From Prochlorococcaceae cyanobacterium jk18x22bins.40 (GTDB taxonomy: Bacteria; Cyanobacteriota; Cyanobacteriia; PCC-6307; Cyanobiaceae): a stretch of DNA of 64,000 nt. The DNA lies in contig JAJDVL010000044.1 in NCBI GenBank assembly GCA_022826155.1, forward strand, positions 1 to 64,000. The letters are read 5' to 3'. A program made the position numbers and the translations under genes. Shown here one piece after another: positions 26,179 through 34,893 of this stretch (positions are counted from its first letter, which is position 1; every line of letters starts with the position of its first letter). A model generated the notes under the pieces. It was not told the DNA's origin, searched no databases, and was given only the letters and a program-made list of their open reading frames with translations.

Positions 26179-26522
26179 GCTTGTGCCCAAGCTGCCATCC
26201 GTAGCGGTGCAGGCACTGGCCGGCCAAGATCCAAGCCCAACTGGGATCAGGAGGAGAACCGCCAGATTCGCCCCATTGCCGGCCAACCGGGCCATCCTGG
26301 TGCGGTGGTTGCAGCACTTGGCGCCCCCAGTCATCTCATCCCATCCATGGCTGATGGACTTCATGCTGGGCGCCATCCACAGCATGGTTGACGTTGCGGG
26401 CAAGACTGGCCACGGCCGCAGAAGCCCCGGTCACGTCCGGGATATGGGGAGGCTGAGTTGCTAGAGATGCCAAACCAATGGAAACTACATACCAAAGTAG
26501 CAACGGGGCCGTGGGTGGGGTC
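26179..26522. other. No gene seen
   Basis: The first 60 bp continue the duplicated fic-upstream sequence (compare 25200-25256). The rest has short frames on both strands (one of 83 codons, minus) that I cannot relate to a protein. It ends in one arm of the repeat flanking the PIN module. Confidence 0.5.
26449..26481. repeat. Left 33-bp direct repeat flanking the PIN toxin module
   Basis: GAGGCTGAGTTGC...AACCAATGG; matches 27407-27439 at 30 of 33 positions in the same orientation. The toxin-antitoxin pair lies exactly between the two copies. Confidence 0.75.
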
Positions 26523-27002
26523 TCATGTGCAAGGCCTAAAGCCGTCCAGATAGGACTTGATTCTGTCAAGGGTCCAGACAGGGACTCCAGTTCCCCAGAA
26601 GTCCTTGTCATTTGAGAGGATGGCACAGTTTGGTTCCCTGAATCCTAGTAACACAGCGATCAGCTCCCAGTCGTTTGAGGAGTTCTTCTTGTGAGAAGCT
26701 CTCTTCGGCAGCCTGGCCTGGGCAGACAGTCGAAGATGGTTCTGTTCATCGTAGACTACGACTTGAATCAGGTCAATGTATTTCTTGCGTTCTTGTAACC
26801 GCTCTTGCAACATCCTTGCATTCCTGTCTCGACTGATTTCTGGTAAGTGTTTTTCGGCTTCTTGCCAGATTGACATAGTCGAATAAAGATCTATATTCCT
26901 GTCTGACAAAAGTCTCAAAAAATGATTTGGTCCCTGGTTAAAAGTACTGCGAATAAGTATGTTCGCATCAACAAGCAAGGAGGTGGGAAAGAGTTTAATC
27001 AT
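26523..27002 (-). CDS. PIN-domain toxin-like ribonuclease
   Basis: From ATG 27002 the product (159 residues) starts MIKLFPTSLLVDANILIRS, with the first PIN acidic residue in VDANIL, a mid Glu (WQEAEKHLPEI) and the late acidic cluster SNDWELIAVLLG and LSNDKDFWGTG. This is the order of the PIN active site of VapC-like RNases. Its start overlaps the end of the upstream small gene by 8 bp, as in toxin-antitoxin pairs with antitoxin first. Confidence 0.78.
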   Translation of the reverse strand: MIKLFPTSLLVDANILIRSTFNQGPNHFLRLLSDRNIDLYSTMSIWQEAEKHLPEISRDRNARMLQERLQERKKYIDLIQVVVYDEQNHLRLSAQARLPKRASHKKNSSNDWELIAVLLGFREPNCAILSNDKDFWGTGVPVWTLDRIKSYLDGFRPCT

Positions 27003-27237
27003 TGCTTTCCCTTCCCAAGTAGGCCTTAAGTCTGCGTATTGTCTCGTCAAGAGTATCCGAGCCTTCGTCCCAGTTGCCAGGTAGGCCGTATTTGTCCCTC
27101 ATTTCCTGCATGAAGAGATCCGGCCCCCTGCCCAGTGCCCGCCTTGCCTCCCAGTCAATCGGAGGGGTCAGCTCTTTAAGGGTTGCGGCGGGAGGATCGT
27201 CAAGATTGAGGACGATGACAGGTCTTGGGTCAGGCAT
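26995..27237 (-). CDS. Putative antitoxin of the PIN module
   Basis: An 80-residue acidic protein from the ATG at 27237 (MPDPRPVIVLNLDD), overlapping the PIN gene by 8 bp. The C-terminal half is helical with ETIRRLKAYLG at the end. No DNA-binding domain is obvious. The assignment rests on size and position; a longer open frame upstream is not convincing. Confidence 0.6.
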   Translation of the reverse strand: MPDPRPVIVLNLDDPPAATLKELTPPIDWEARRALGRGPDLFMQEMRDKYGLPGNWDEGSDTLDETIRRLKAYLGRESND

Positions 27238-27406
27238 GATGGAGCAGGGTGGAAACTCTTGGAGTCTAGCACATGACAGCATGAAAAGGGAATGACATGC
27301 CAAAGTAACAGTCCTCCAGGGAACTGGGATTTCAGGCTTGACCGAGAACTTGGTAGTGACACCGAGTTGAGACGGTCCTTCTGTCAGGATGCTGACAGTA
27401 CAGGAA

Positions 27407-27439
27407 GAGGCTGAGTTGCCAGGGATGCCCAACCAATGG
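27407..27439. repeat. Right 33-bp direct repeat flanking the PIN toxin module
   Basis: Partner of 26449-26481; three mismatches in 33. The pair could have formed by duplication on insertion of the module or mark its excision by recombination. Confidence 0.75.
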
Positions 27440-27635
27440 GTGCATGTGGCGCAGTGACGCCCTCAGACGTCTTCTGGGACTATATTTCTGCAGGATGTTA
27501 CCTCACCATGAGAAAGTCAGTCCTGGAGAGGGATTACCTAGACCAGCAAATTTTTTCCGATGGGGGGAGAGCGATTTTTCGTAGCGCCCTAATCCGAGAC
27601 TTGTAACTAAAAATTGGATGCCGTTTTGAGCTTTA

Positions 27636-29951
27636 TCACTCTCCTATGTAAACACTATTATTACGAAAAGCGTCTCTGAAGCGATTTAATATTGTATAGC
27701 GTTCACTATTTGGATTACTTACAGCAAGCAATTCCTCAACACGCTGTATCAGTTTTTCGATGTCAAAAAATCTTTCCAGTACATTTATTTGAACAGAATA
27801 CGATCTAGTAGGTACTGAATTACTACCGATAAGGCTTACAGATGTTCCTTCCTGTATAAATATTCTTGCAAACATCTCAACTGCAGTATCTTCATTTAAT
27901 TGTTCCATGCACCAAGATTTTACTTCTTTCTCTTCTCCTTCAGAATCATCTAATAATTCCCAAGAATATAAAATTTCAGGCTTTCTAATTTTAAATAAGC
28001 TGTCATTTCTTGCTGCAGATCGAACTCTCGTAAGAAAGACTTGTTGCAGTTTTTTCATGTCAGGCTTCGTCATAAGCCACATGTCTTCAGATCTTGGAGA
28101 TTGATCTTGTGGCGGATAATAATTAAAATACTCTTGACGTACTAAAATCGCTATCAATCCCAGACTTGCATGACTGATAGCTTGAGAGATAATTTCTGAC
28201 CTTTTATCTAAACTAGTAATATATAAAAGGAGCTTTTCTGATAGAGAACATATTCTATGGCTATTGTCTATCCAGAACATAGAACTATCTGACTGATCTG
28301 ACTCCACATCAATCGAGTCATGTACGGAGAAAAGTCCCGATAAGAAAGCCTTAGCATTCTCAATTGGAATACTCCTGGCATGTGCTCTCAATTCTTCTAA
28401 GAGTATGCTCGCACAAGTTCCATTTCCATTGCTTTTTTTACTTGCTTCTAAGATTGCATTTTTCACATAATTTTCATCTCCACTATTTCTAACAATTGTA
28501 TTCACTTCTTCAATGCTAATTGTCTCTGGAGAAAGTGAAAAACGGAAGTAAGTATCAAAATGTTCAGGAGAACAGACACGCCGTTGGCGCTTCCAGTTAT
28601 CACGATCAGAAGACGAAGACGACGTGCCACCCCCTTCCCATACACTGCCAAGTGGCGGAAATAGAAGAGATAAGGCTCGTTTCCTCTCTTCACGTTTTTC
28701 ATTAAGTAAACTACCGAGAAAAATTTCTTTGTAACGGGACGCCCTCTTGCTCTTATTCTCATTAATAGAACTCGTGTCATAAAAATCTGTGTCACGCCCT
28801 GTCAATTTCTGCTTATTGGACTTCAGAATAGCATGAAGACCTGGCTGCTTCACTCGAAGGGTTTCCAACGCCAGAAAATCCGTTGGCTCCACTTCACCGG
28901 CAACTGCTGGCCAAGACACCTTGAGTGCATTCATAATGCGGATAATGTCACGAGGCGACTGGATTTGAGGTGCCACTACATTATCAAAGAGACTCCTAAA
29001 GTGGCGATACTCTGACGCCGCATATTCTCTCCAGTATTCTGACTCTTGAGATTCTTTCCAGAGTTCTTCTACAGACTTGACAAAGGCATTCTGAAGGCTT
29101 GAACCCGATGGATATGGAATATCAAACCCAGCTTGAACAATCTTTTCCAAGTAGTTAGGCACTTCAGATGAATAGCGATTGGAGACGATTTCTTCAGCAA
29201 CTTCACGATCATAAGCAAGAAGATAAGTGACTTTCGGCAGTCTTCCCACTGATTTAATCAGACGAAAGATCAACAGTGTCTCATCTTTTGAAAGTCGGTC
29301 AATGTCATCAATGATCATCAGGTAGCGTTTATCTTTCTTTTTAAGGTCTTGTGATATTCTATCATAGAGCTTCTCAACGGTCTCTTCTTGTTCGATTAGT
29401 TTTCTCACAAGATTCATACCATTGGATACTGCGTTCCCTGGAACTGATACAACGGAACTCACAGCTTTACCAATCAATGATGCTGAACTGCTCAATATTG
29501 ATGCAAGCTGAGAAATAGCTGCTCTTGCCTTTCCAAGACCTGATTCATTCAATGCGCTGTAAAGCTGGTGAAAAAACTCAATCATCAGTGCTTCCTCACC
29601 TCTGAACCACCAGCACTTGAAATCAAGAATTTCTAGAGACACGTTAGAGACGTTAATTGTGTTACCATTGGATTGCCTAGAGCGTCTCTTTGGAGCAAGA
29701 GATTTAAGCCAACTGGGGGCTCTCTTGGGAAATTCAAAGCTATTCGGTGGTTTTATTTTCTCCTCCAGATAATATTTCACAAGATTGATGACGCTACTTT
29801 TCCCAGATCCCCAAGGCCCATGAATTGCCATCACTGTTCCTTCAGAACCGTCGTTCTTGATAATGGATTGAGCAATCGCTTCCGCAAATGGGCTGAAGCC
29901 GAACCGGTCTTCACCTGGCCGCTTAATGGGCTTGTCGTTGAACGAGTTCAT
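27636..29951 (-). CDS. KAP-family P-loop NTPase
   Basis: A 771-residue protein with Walker A HGPWGSGKSSVINLV (45-58) and Walker B YLMIIDDIDRLSKDE (211-225) typical of KAP NTPases, which are linked to membranes and phage defence. Between them is a moderately hydrophobic Ser/Ala-rich stretch (147-180), where KAP proteins carry membrane segments. The C-terminal 450 residues match nothing I know. The ATG overlaps the methyltransferase stop (ATGA) and is served by GGAGGTGA in that gene's last codons, so the two are translationally coupled. The gene is visibly AT-rich against the backbone, pointing to transfer. Confidence 0.85.
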   Translation of the reverse strand: MNSFNDKPIKRPGEDRFGFSPFAEAIAQSIIKNDGSEGTVMAIHGPWGSGKSSVINLVKYYLEEKIKPPNSFEFPKRAPSWLKSLAPKRRSRQSNGNTINVSNVSLEILDFKCWWFRGEEALMIEFFHQLYSALNESGLGKARAAISQLASILSSSASLIGKAVSSVVSVPGNAVSNGMNLVRKLIEQEETVEKLYDRISQDLKKKDKRYLMIIDDIDRLSKDETLLIFRLIKSVGRLPKVTYLLAYDREVAEEIVSNRYSSEVPNYLEKIVQAGFDIPYPSGSSLQNAFVKSVEELWKESQESEYWREYAASEYRHFRSLFDNVVAPQIQSPRDIIRIMNALKVSWPAVAGEVEPTDFLALETLRVKQPGLHAILKSNKQKLTGRDTDFYDTSSINENKSKRASRYKEIFLGSLLNEKREERKRALSLLFPPLGSVWEGGGTSSSSSDRDNWKRQRRVCSPEHFDTYFRFSLSPETISIEEVNTIVRNSGDENYVKNAILEASKKSNGNGTCASILLEELRAHARSIPIENAKAFLSGLFSVHDSIDVESDQSDSSMFWIDNSHRICSLSEKLLLYITSLDKRSEIISQAISHASLGLIAILVRQEYFNYYPPQDQSPRSEDMWLMTKPDMKKLQQVFLTRVRSAARNDSLFKIRKPEILYSWELLDDSEGEEKEVKSWCMEQLNEDTAVEMFARIFIQEGTSVSLIGSNSVPTRSYSVQINVLERFFDIEKLIQRVEELLAVSNPNSERYTILNRFRDAFRNNSVYIGE

Positions 29952-32752
29952 AGGTTCACCTCCGGTTTGGCTGTGGCTGTGGGCATGGCGCCTATGGCAT
30001 CCCCACCCGCCTCCTTCCCAGTCATCTTAACATACAACCCAAACAACTTCTCCAGCCGCTCTGTATCATTTTTGAAGCGGCGGCCAATGACGATGCGCTC
30101 CAGGCACTCGTCATTGCGATCATGGGCATGGCGAAGATTTTCGGGCATCTTTTGGGGATGATAGAGCTCGGCGATGGTGGCGGGGAAATGGGCTTCACGG
30201 GCCAGGAGGATGTCTTCAGCGCAGCGGGTGAGGTCTTCCCGGTTTTTCTCGGTGAATGGGGGGAGGGGGAAAGTGTTCCAGCCCATGGTGTTGGAATATC
30301 TGAAGTCGGTTTTCAGCTTGCCGCAGACTGTGGCGATCCAGATCAAGTGAAGACGGGAGGCAATTAGCGCCATAGTCCAAAGGGGGGCGTCGTAGAGGGC
30401 GAAATTTGAGTCACCAATGATCGTTTTATTGTCAGCAATGTCAATCGGAAGAGAATCCCTATTTTCACTGCTGACACGTGCAACGACTAGAGAACTCCTT
30501 TCTGTCGTGCTTTGTATCTGTCGAAAACGATGAGGAAAAGCGGCAGCAGGGCGAGTTTCCGCAGCTTTACTAGCCGCTCTCATTTTGGCAACTTCGGAAA
30601 TCCGCCGCGCAACCTCAGGTATTTTCTCTGCTCGTTCGCGTTCATCATCCTCTATCCAAAAGCAGTATCTAAGTTGACCCCGAATCAACTCTTGGGCACC
30701 AAGAAACCTTTTGATGTAGGGAGCTGCTTCTGGATGCTTGTCCAGTAATTTTGCCCGTTCATCAGCAGTCATAAAAAGATGCCCGCCATCAGTGGGCTTG
30801 TTGCCCCATTCCATCAGTCCACGCTCATCTTTGGGGCGTGCCAATGGAGAAACAATAATATCTCCACCAGATATGAGATATGGGTTTACGTTGCTTGCTT
30901 CTTTGGCAACTGTCTTGCTCTCTGGCCCCAATGTGAACAGAAAACGCAATGGCTTTGGATTTTTGGAGATCGCCACAATCACAACCGTCACCCCAGCATT
31001 GTGGCTGGCCAGGTTGGCCCATTTGAAGCTGGTGTGGGCAAAAGCGATTTTATGGCCCGTCTTGAAGATCAGGGGCCAGAGGATGGGAACTTGCTGCCCT
31101 TGACAAATGGAATTGGTGGCCACAAAGGCGGCTGTGGCGCTGGCGTGCTGGCCGTAGTCTGCCGCTTTGATGAACCAGCCCGCCACGTAGTCAAGGGATT
31201 TCCAGTTCTTGGCGCGGCCTTGGAAGAGGTGTTTCAGGTCTGCTTTCTGCTCCGGGCTCTGCCAGGTTGACCCCAAATACGGCGGATTCCCGCAAATGTA
31301 GGTCTCCCCACCCTCGTTTTCAAAATCAATCTCCGGTTGCTCCAGGGGCGTGTCAAACAGGTCGTTGGCATGGTACTTCACGTTCACCCCTGTCCCTGTG
31401 GGTGGGCAGATATCTAGCCAATCCAGCCGCAGGGCGTTGCCGCAGGTAATCCAGTTTTGCGCATTGAGGGGCAGGAAGTCCGCCAGGGCTTCTTTCTGGC
31501 CCCGGTAGAGTTCATCGCATTGATATTCAGCAATGATGAGCGCCAACCGGGCAATTTCGGCGGGGAAGTCCCGCAGTTCGATGCCCCGGAAGTTGGTGAG
31601 GGGGATGTCTGTAGGGCGGCCGGCTTCGCCGCGTTGTTTGTTGATTTCGGCCTCAATGGCGCGCATTGTCTTGTAGGCGATCACCAGAAAATTGCCCGAC
31701 CCGCAGGCGGGATCAAAGACCCTGATTCTGGCCATGCGGTTGCGCAGATTGAAGAGCTTACGGGGATTGCCCTTGGCTTGCTCCAGCTTCTCCCGTAGAT
31801 CGTCCAGAAACAGGGGATTGAGCACTTTCAGGATGTTGGGCACACTGGTGTAGTGCATCCCCAGTCTGCCCCGTTCTTCATCATCGGCCACCGCCTGGAT
31901 CATGGAGCCGAAAATATCGGGGTTGATCCGTTTCCAGTCCAGATGGCCGATGTGCAGCAGATAGGAGCGGGCAATCCGACTGAAACGGGGCACCTCTGCG
32001 CTGCCGGAAAACAGCCCGCCGTTCACGTAGGGGAAGCCGTTGGCCCAGCGGGGGATGCCCGCTGTTGCGCGATCCTCCGTTTTGGTGTTCATGGCGCGGA
32101 AACATTCACTGATCACCGCCTGGGTGTTGGTGTTGTCGCTCATCTGAGCGATGGTGGGGGTGAAGGCGGCAGTCATGAAGATGCCGGTATCTTCGGCAAA
32201 GAAGCAGAAGATCAGCCGCGCCATGAAGCGGTTCATGTCATGGCGCCGTGGGGGAGTGTCCCAGGTGGGGTTATCTTTGCGAAGCTCCAGATAAAGACGA
32301 TTCAGCCGCCCCGTCGCTTTGATATCAAAAGCGTTCTCGCTGATTTGCCGAACGGTGGTAATGCCCGCCAGCGGCAGGAAAATGCCAAAGTAGTCGGGGA
32401 GTTGGGGATAGGGGTGAATGATTAACGCATCACCTGTCAAGTCCTCCGCTTGAAACTCCTCGCCGTCGGTGGCAAGAATCAACTTTGCCTTGGCCTGCTT
32501 TGTGGCGCGGCTGTCCCTCAGCGCAGCCATGGTTGCCGTCGCCTGCCCCGGTGGGCACACTTTCATGTGGATGTTGTTGGCCTGGAGCACACCCCCTTCC
32601 AGGTCGGATCTATTGGACGCACCGGAGCGGAGGCGCTTGATGGTGGTGGGCTTGTTACCAAAGGCTTTCAGAAAGTCATAGGGGAACTCCTCCGCATCAA
32701 ACGGCTGTGCCGCCAGGTCCGCCAGAGCCTCTTCAATCTCGACCGGGTTCAT
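29948..32752 (-). CDS. MmeI-like class I DNA methyltransferase
   Basis: A 934-residue protein from ATG 32752 (GGGAAG upstream). Order: N-terminal region (1-150; FLPLAGITTVRQISENAFDI), helical spacer with GMHYTSVPNILKVLNPLF (299-316), SAM motif I FDPACGSGNFLV (346-357), catalytic motif IV GNPPYLG (488-494), then target recognition and C-terminal regions (LYDAPLWTMALI, DFRYSNTMGWNTFPLP). NPPY marks an N6-adenine (or N4-cytosine) enzyme. MmeI itself has an N-terminal nuclease; I see no clear (D/E)-x-K site in residues 1-130 here, so it may only modify. A 20-codon extension upstream is unlikely. Translationally coupled to the KAP gene. Confidence 0.88.
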   Translation of the reverse strand: MNPVEIEEALADLAAQPFDAEEFPYDFLKAFGNKPTTIKRLRSGASNRSDLEGGVLQANNIHMKVCPPGQATATMAALRDSRATKQAKAKLILATDGEEFQAEDLTGDALIIHPYPQLPDYFGIFLPLAGITTVRQISENAFDIKATGRLNRLYLELRKDNPTWDTPPRRHDMNRFMARLIFCFFAEDTGIFMTAAFTPTIAQMSDNTNTQAVISECFRAMNTKTEDRATAGIPRWANGFPYVNGGLFSGSAEVPRFSRIARSYLLHIGHLDWKRINPDIFGSMIQAVADDEERGRLGMHYTSVPNILKVLNPLFLDDLREKLEQAKGNPRKLFNLRNRMARIRVFDPACGSGNFLVIAYKTMRAIEAEINKQRGEAGRPTDIPLTNFRGIELRDFPAEIARLALIIAEYQCDELYRGQKEALADFLPLNAQNWITCGNALRLDWLDICPPTGTGVNVKYHANDLFDTPLEQPEIDFENEGGETYICGNPPYLGSTWQSPEQKADLKHLFQGRAKNWKSLDYVAGWFIKAADYGQHASATAAFVATNSICQGQQVPILWPLIFKTGHKIAFAHTSFKWANLASHNAGVTVVIVAISKNPKPLRFLFTLGPESKTVAKEASNVNPYLISGGDIIVSPLARPKDERGLMEWGNKPTDGGHLFMTADERAKLLDKHPEAAPYIKRFLGAQELIRGQLRYCFWIEDDERERAEKIPEVARRISEVAKMRAASKAAETRPAAAFPHRFRQIQSTTERSSLVVARVSSENRDSLPIDIADNKTIIGDSNFALYDAPLWTMALIASRLHLIWIATVCGKLKTDFRYSNTMGWNTFPLPPFTEKNREDLTRCAEDILLAREAHFPATIAELYHPQKMPENLRHAHDRNDECLERIVIGRRFKNDTERLEKLFGLYVKMTGKEAGGDAIGAMPTATAKPEVNL

Positions 32753-32795
32753 GGCTTCCCTGCTGGTTGGAGTGGACAGCTTGCCCACCATAGAA

Positions 32796-32925
32796 CTGGG
32801 TGTCAGCCCCATTCCCAGCCGCCTCCAGAAACAGGCGCACCAGATCCACGTTGATGTAATCGTTGCAGCCGCCGGTACGGTGTTTCTGGCGGAAGAGGGT
32901 TACCGCGTTGAGCATGAAAGGGATA
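32796..32925 (-). pseudogene. Third fic remnant, upstream of the methyltransferase
   Basis: On the minus strand the frame contains HRTGGCNDYINVDLVRLFLE, matching HRIGTSNYYINVNLVRLFME at the end of Fic, preceded directly by FMLNAVTLFRQ, matching FMLNAV of Fic about 70 residues earlier; the intervening part is deleted. It abuts the methyltransferase start and the right island border, suggesting a former fic-methyltransferase-KAP operon. Confidence 0.75.
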
Positions 32926-32955
32926 CAAGCCCCGTCCTTCAGGACGGCACAGGGT

Positions 32956-34233
32956 TCATGGTTGCCCCTGAGACCAGACCCGCTCCAGGGGCGCCGCCAG
33001 CGCCTGGGGGCCAACCACCGCCAGACGGGGTTGGCTGAGCCAACGGCGCGCCACCCGTCGACAGTCGGTCCCGTCCCGTTCCGCCAACCGGGTCAACTGC
33101 TGCTCCGCCGTATCCACGGCCATCCCATGCCCCCGCAGCAGGGCCAGCCGTTCCGCCACCTGGCCACTGGTCTGCAGGGCCGCCAACTCCTGCCCCTGCA
33201 GCTTGGTGTGGGCCAAGCGCAGGTCCTCGGGCTGAAGGGGCTGCTCCAGGAGGCGCTGCCACTCCGCCAACAACAGTTCCAGGGCCTTGACCGCCCGTGC
33301 CTTGCTGGTGGAGAGGTGAACAATAAACGGGGTGCTCTGCCGGCGCACAGGGAACAACACCCCCACCTCGTAGGCCAGACCGTGGGTTTCCCGGATCACC
33401 TGGGGCAACCGGGCGCTCATGCCAATGCTGAGGTGGTAGTACAGCAGCCGCAGAACGGCATGGTCCTGGTGGTTGAGCCCACAGGTGGAGGCCCCCAGGA
33501 GCACCACCACCTGCTCCGTGTCCTGGGGATGGAAGGCCATGGTGGCTGAACCACCGGGGAGGGCCGTGGGCAGCGCCACGGGACCGGAGCCATGGCTGGA
33601 GGCCATGGACTCCGCCAGAGCCGTCAGGTGGGCTGTGGTGTTTTGATCCAGATGGCCCGCTGCGGCAATGACCATGGCGCTGCTCCCCCAGCCTTGATGG
33701 GCCTGGTGCAACTGGCCGGGGGTCAGGGCCGCCACCTCTGCCGTCAAGCCCAGGGGAGGGTGGCCATAGCCCCCATGGCCGTAAAGCAGACGGCGCAGGT
33801 CCGCCAGGGCCAGTTGCAGGGGATCCTCCCGCTGCTGCGCCAACGCCTGCAGGGTGAGCTGCTGCTCCCGCCGCACCTCACGGGGCGCCAACCGTGGCGT
33901 CTGGACCATCTCCCGCAACCGCTCCAGCAGAGGCGCCGCATCCGCAGCCATGCACCCCAGACACAACACCACCGCATCTTCCCGGGCGCCCGCCGCAAAA
34001 CAGGCGCCGCGGGACTCCAACGCTTCCGCTAAGGCCACGGCGTCCTGGTGGATGGTGCCCCGCTGAACGGCGCTGGCCAACAGGTGGGCCTGTCCCCGTT
34101 GCCCCAAGGGGTCTGCGGCGCTGCCCCCGGCAATCCACCAGCACAGGGCCGTCACCCCCACGTGGTGCCGGTGCTGCGCCAGTAATTCTACCCGCTGATG
34201 ATGATGGTGCAGATCAAGACGCATGGGGAACAT
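32956..34233 (-). CDS. M16-family peptidase homologue lacking the zinc motif
   Basis: A 425-residue protein with the two-lobed M16 (insulinase/pitrilysin) fold: PLGQRGQAHLLASAVQRGT in the N-terminal lobe and LLYYHLSIGMSARLPQVIRETHGLAYEVG in the C-terminal lobe. The catalytic HxxEH is not present where expected (QRGQAHLLAS), so it is probably the inactive partner of a heterodimeric M16 protease; no active partner is in this window. Its last codons form the right direct repeat of the island and its tail (WSQGQP) has been replaced relative to the left copy (WFQATDAT). Confidence 0.82.
   Translation of the reverse strand: MFPMRLDLHHHHQRVELLAQHRHHVGVTALCWWIAGGSAADPLGQRGQAHLLASAVQRGTIHQDAVALAEALESRGACFAAGAREDAVVLCLGCMAADAAPLLERLREMVQTPRLAPREVRREQQLTLQALAQQREDPLQLALADLRRLLYGHGGYGHPPLGLTAEVAALTPGQLHQAHQGWGSSAMVIAAAGHLDQNTTAHLTALAESMASSHGSGPVALPTALPGGSATMAFHPQDTEQVVVLLGASTCGLNHQDHAVLRLLYYHLSIGMSARLPQVIRETHGLAYEVGVLFPVRRQSTPFIVHLSTSKARAVKALELLLAEWQRLLEQPLQPEDLRLAHTKLQGQELAALQTSGQVAERLALLRGHGMAVDTAEQQLTRLAERDGTDCRRVARRWLSQPRLAVVGPQALAAPLERVWSQGQP
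32961..33012. repeat. Right direct repeat of the accessory island
   Basis: Partner of 18202-18250. Lies in the 3' end of the M16 gene and even includes a degenerate copy of the sipA stop region (GTTGCC..TGA). Differences are two substitutions and small indels outside the 30-bp identical core. Confidence 0.88.
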
Positions 34234-34626
34234 GGCACAGAGCCGACAGTAACCAGGAAGACATGGGATGACTGGGGGAAGGGAGCGGACCCCGTTTCTT
34301 GGGCGTCACCTGTCCAGAACGTGTCCATTTTTCCCTGAGACAGTCCCGCTTGGCTGTCGGGAAGTGGCTGGCAGCTCCACCGCCAGCAGCGCTAAACCCG
34401 CTTTAGTACTGGCTTTTCAGCCCATGCGAGAGAAATCAGGGCCCTGGGTTGTGTCACTGCTGCCTGCGCAGAGCTAACAGGTCCATCTGTGAGGCGTGAG
34501 ACAAATCTGCGTTCAACTCATCCAAGCCACCCCCTCCACCAGGGCCAGGGAAGCGAGTGGATTGACTCAACGACCAACCAGAGCAGTCAACACCAACTGA
34601 ATCAGAGGGCGCCCGTTGGAGGGCAC
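34234..34626. other. Non-coding spacer
   Basis: About 390 bp between the M16 gene and a small membrane protein gene. Frames here are short and composition-driven. A weak dyad CTAAA-N5-TTTAG lies near 34390. I see no tRNA, CRISPR or clear promoter. Confidence 0.5.
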
Positions 34627-34842
34627 TCAACCCGCTGCTGCGGGCTTTTGCTGTTGCTGGAGCGCCAGCGCCGCCACCAGAGCTGCAATCACCAGCAGAT
34701 TCACCAGGGCCACCAGGCTGCCCAGGGCGGAGAACACCCCCAGCCGCACCTTGGCTTTGAGCAGCATGCCCAACAGCAGAAGGATGGTGAGCTTCAGCTT
34801 CAGCAGCAGAGCCTGGTTCAGCAAGCAGAACAGGGGGGCCAT
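34627..34842 (-). CDS. Small hydrophobic membrane protein
   Basis: A 71-residue frame (MAPLFCLLNQALLLKLKLTI...) with two hydrophobic helices (about 8-27 and 38-62) joined by a basic turn, ending QQQQKPAAAG. It follows the autotransporter gene on the same strand by 52 bp. No family is recognised; the start at 34866 is less likely. It may be a real small membrane protein or chance. Confidence 0.4.
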   Translation of the reverse strand: MAPLFCLLNQALLLKLKLTILLLLGMLLKAKVRLGVFSALGSLVALVNLLVIAALVAALALQQQQKPAAAG

Positions 34843-34893
34843 GGCGCCATGTGGATGGAGTCCCATTCTGGCAGGGCAGGCCGGGGGCTGGGC

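Noticed and set aside
26152-26403. 84-codon minus-strand frame
   Set aside because: It begins in the duplicated fic-upstream segment and has no recognisable domain or start signal.
34630-34652. Plus-strand terminator CCCGC-TGCT-GCGGG-CTTTT
   Set aside because: No plus-strand gene ends here; it lies in the last codons of a minus-strand frame, so it may be chance.
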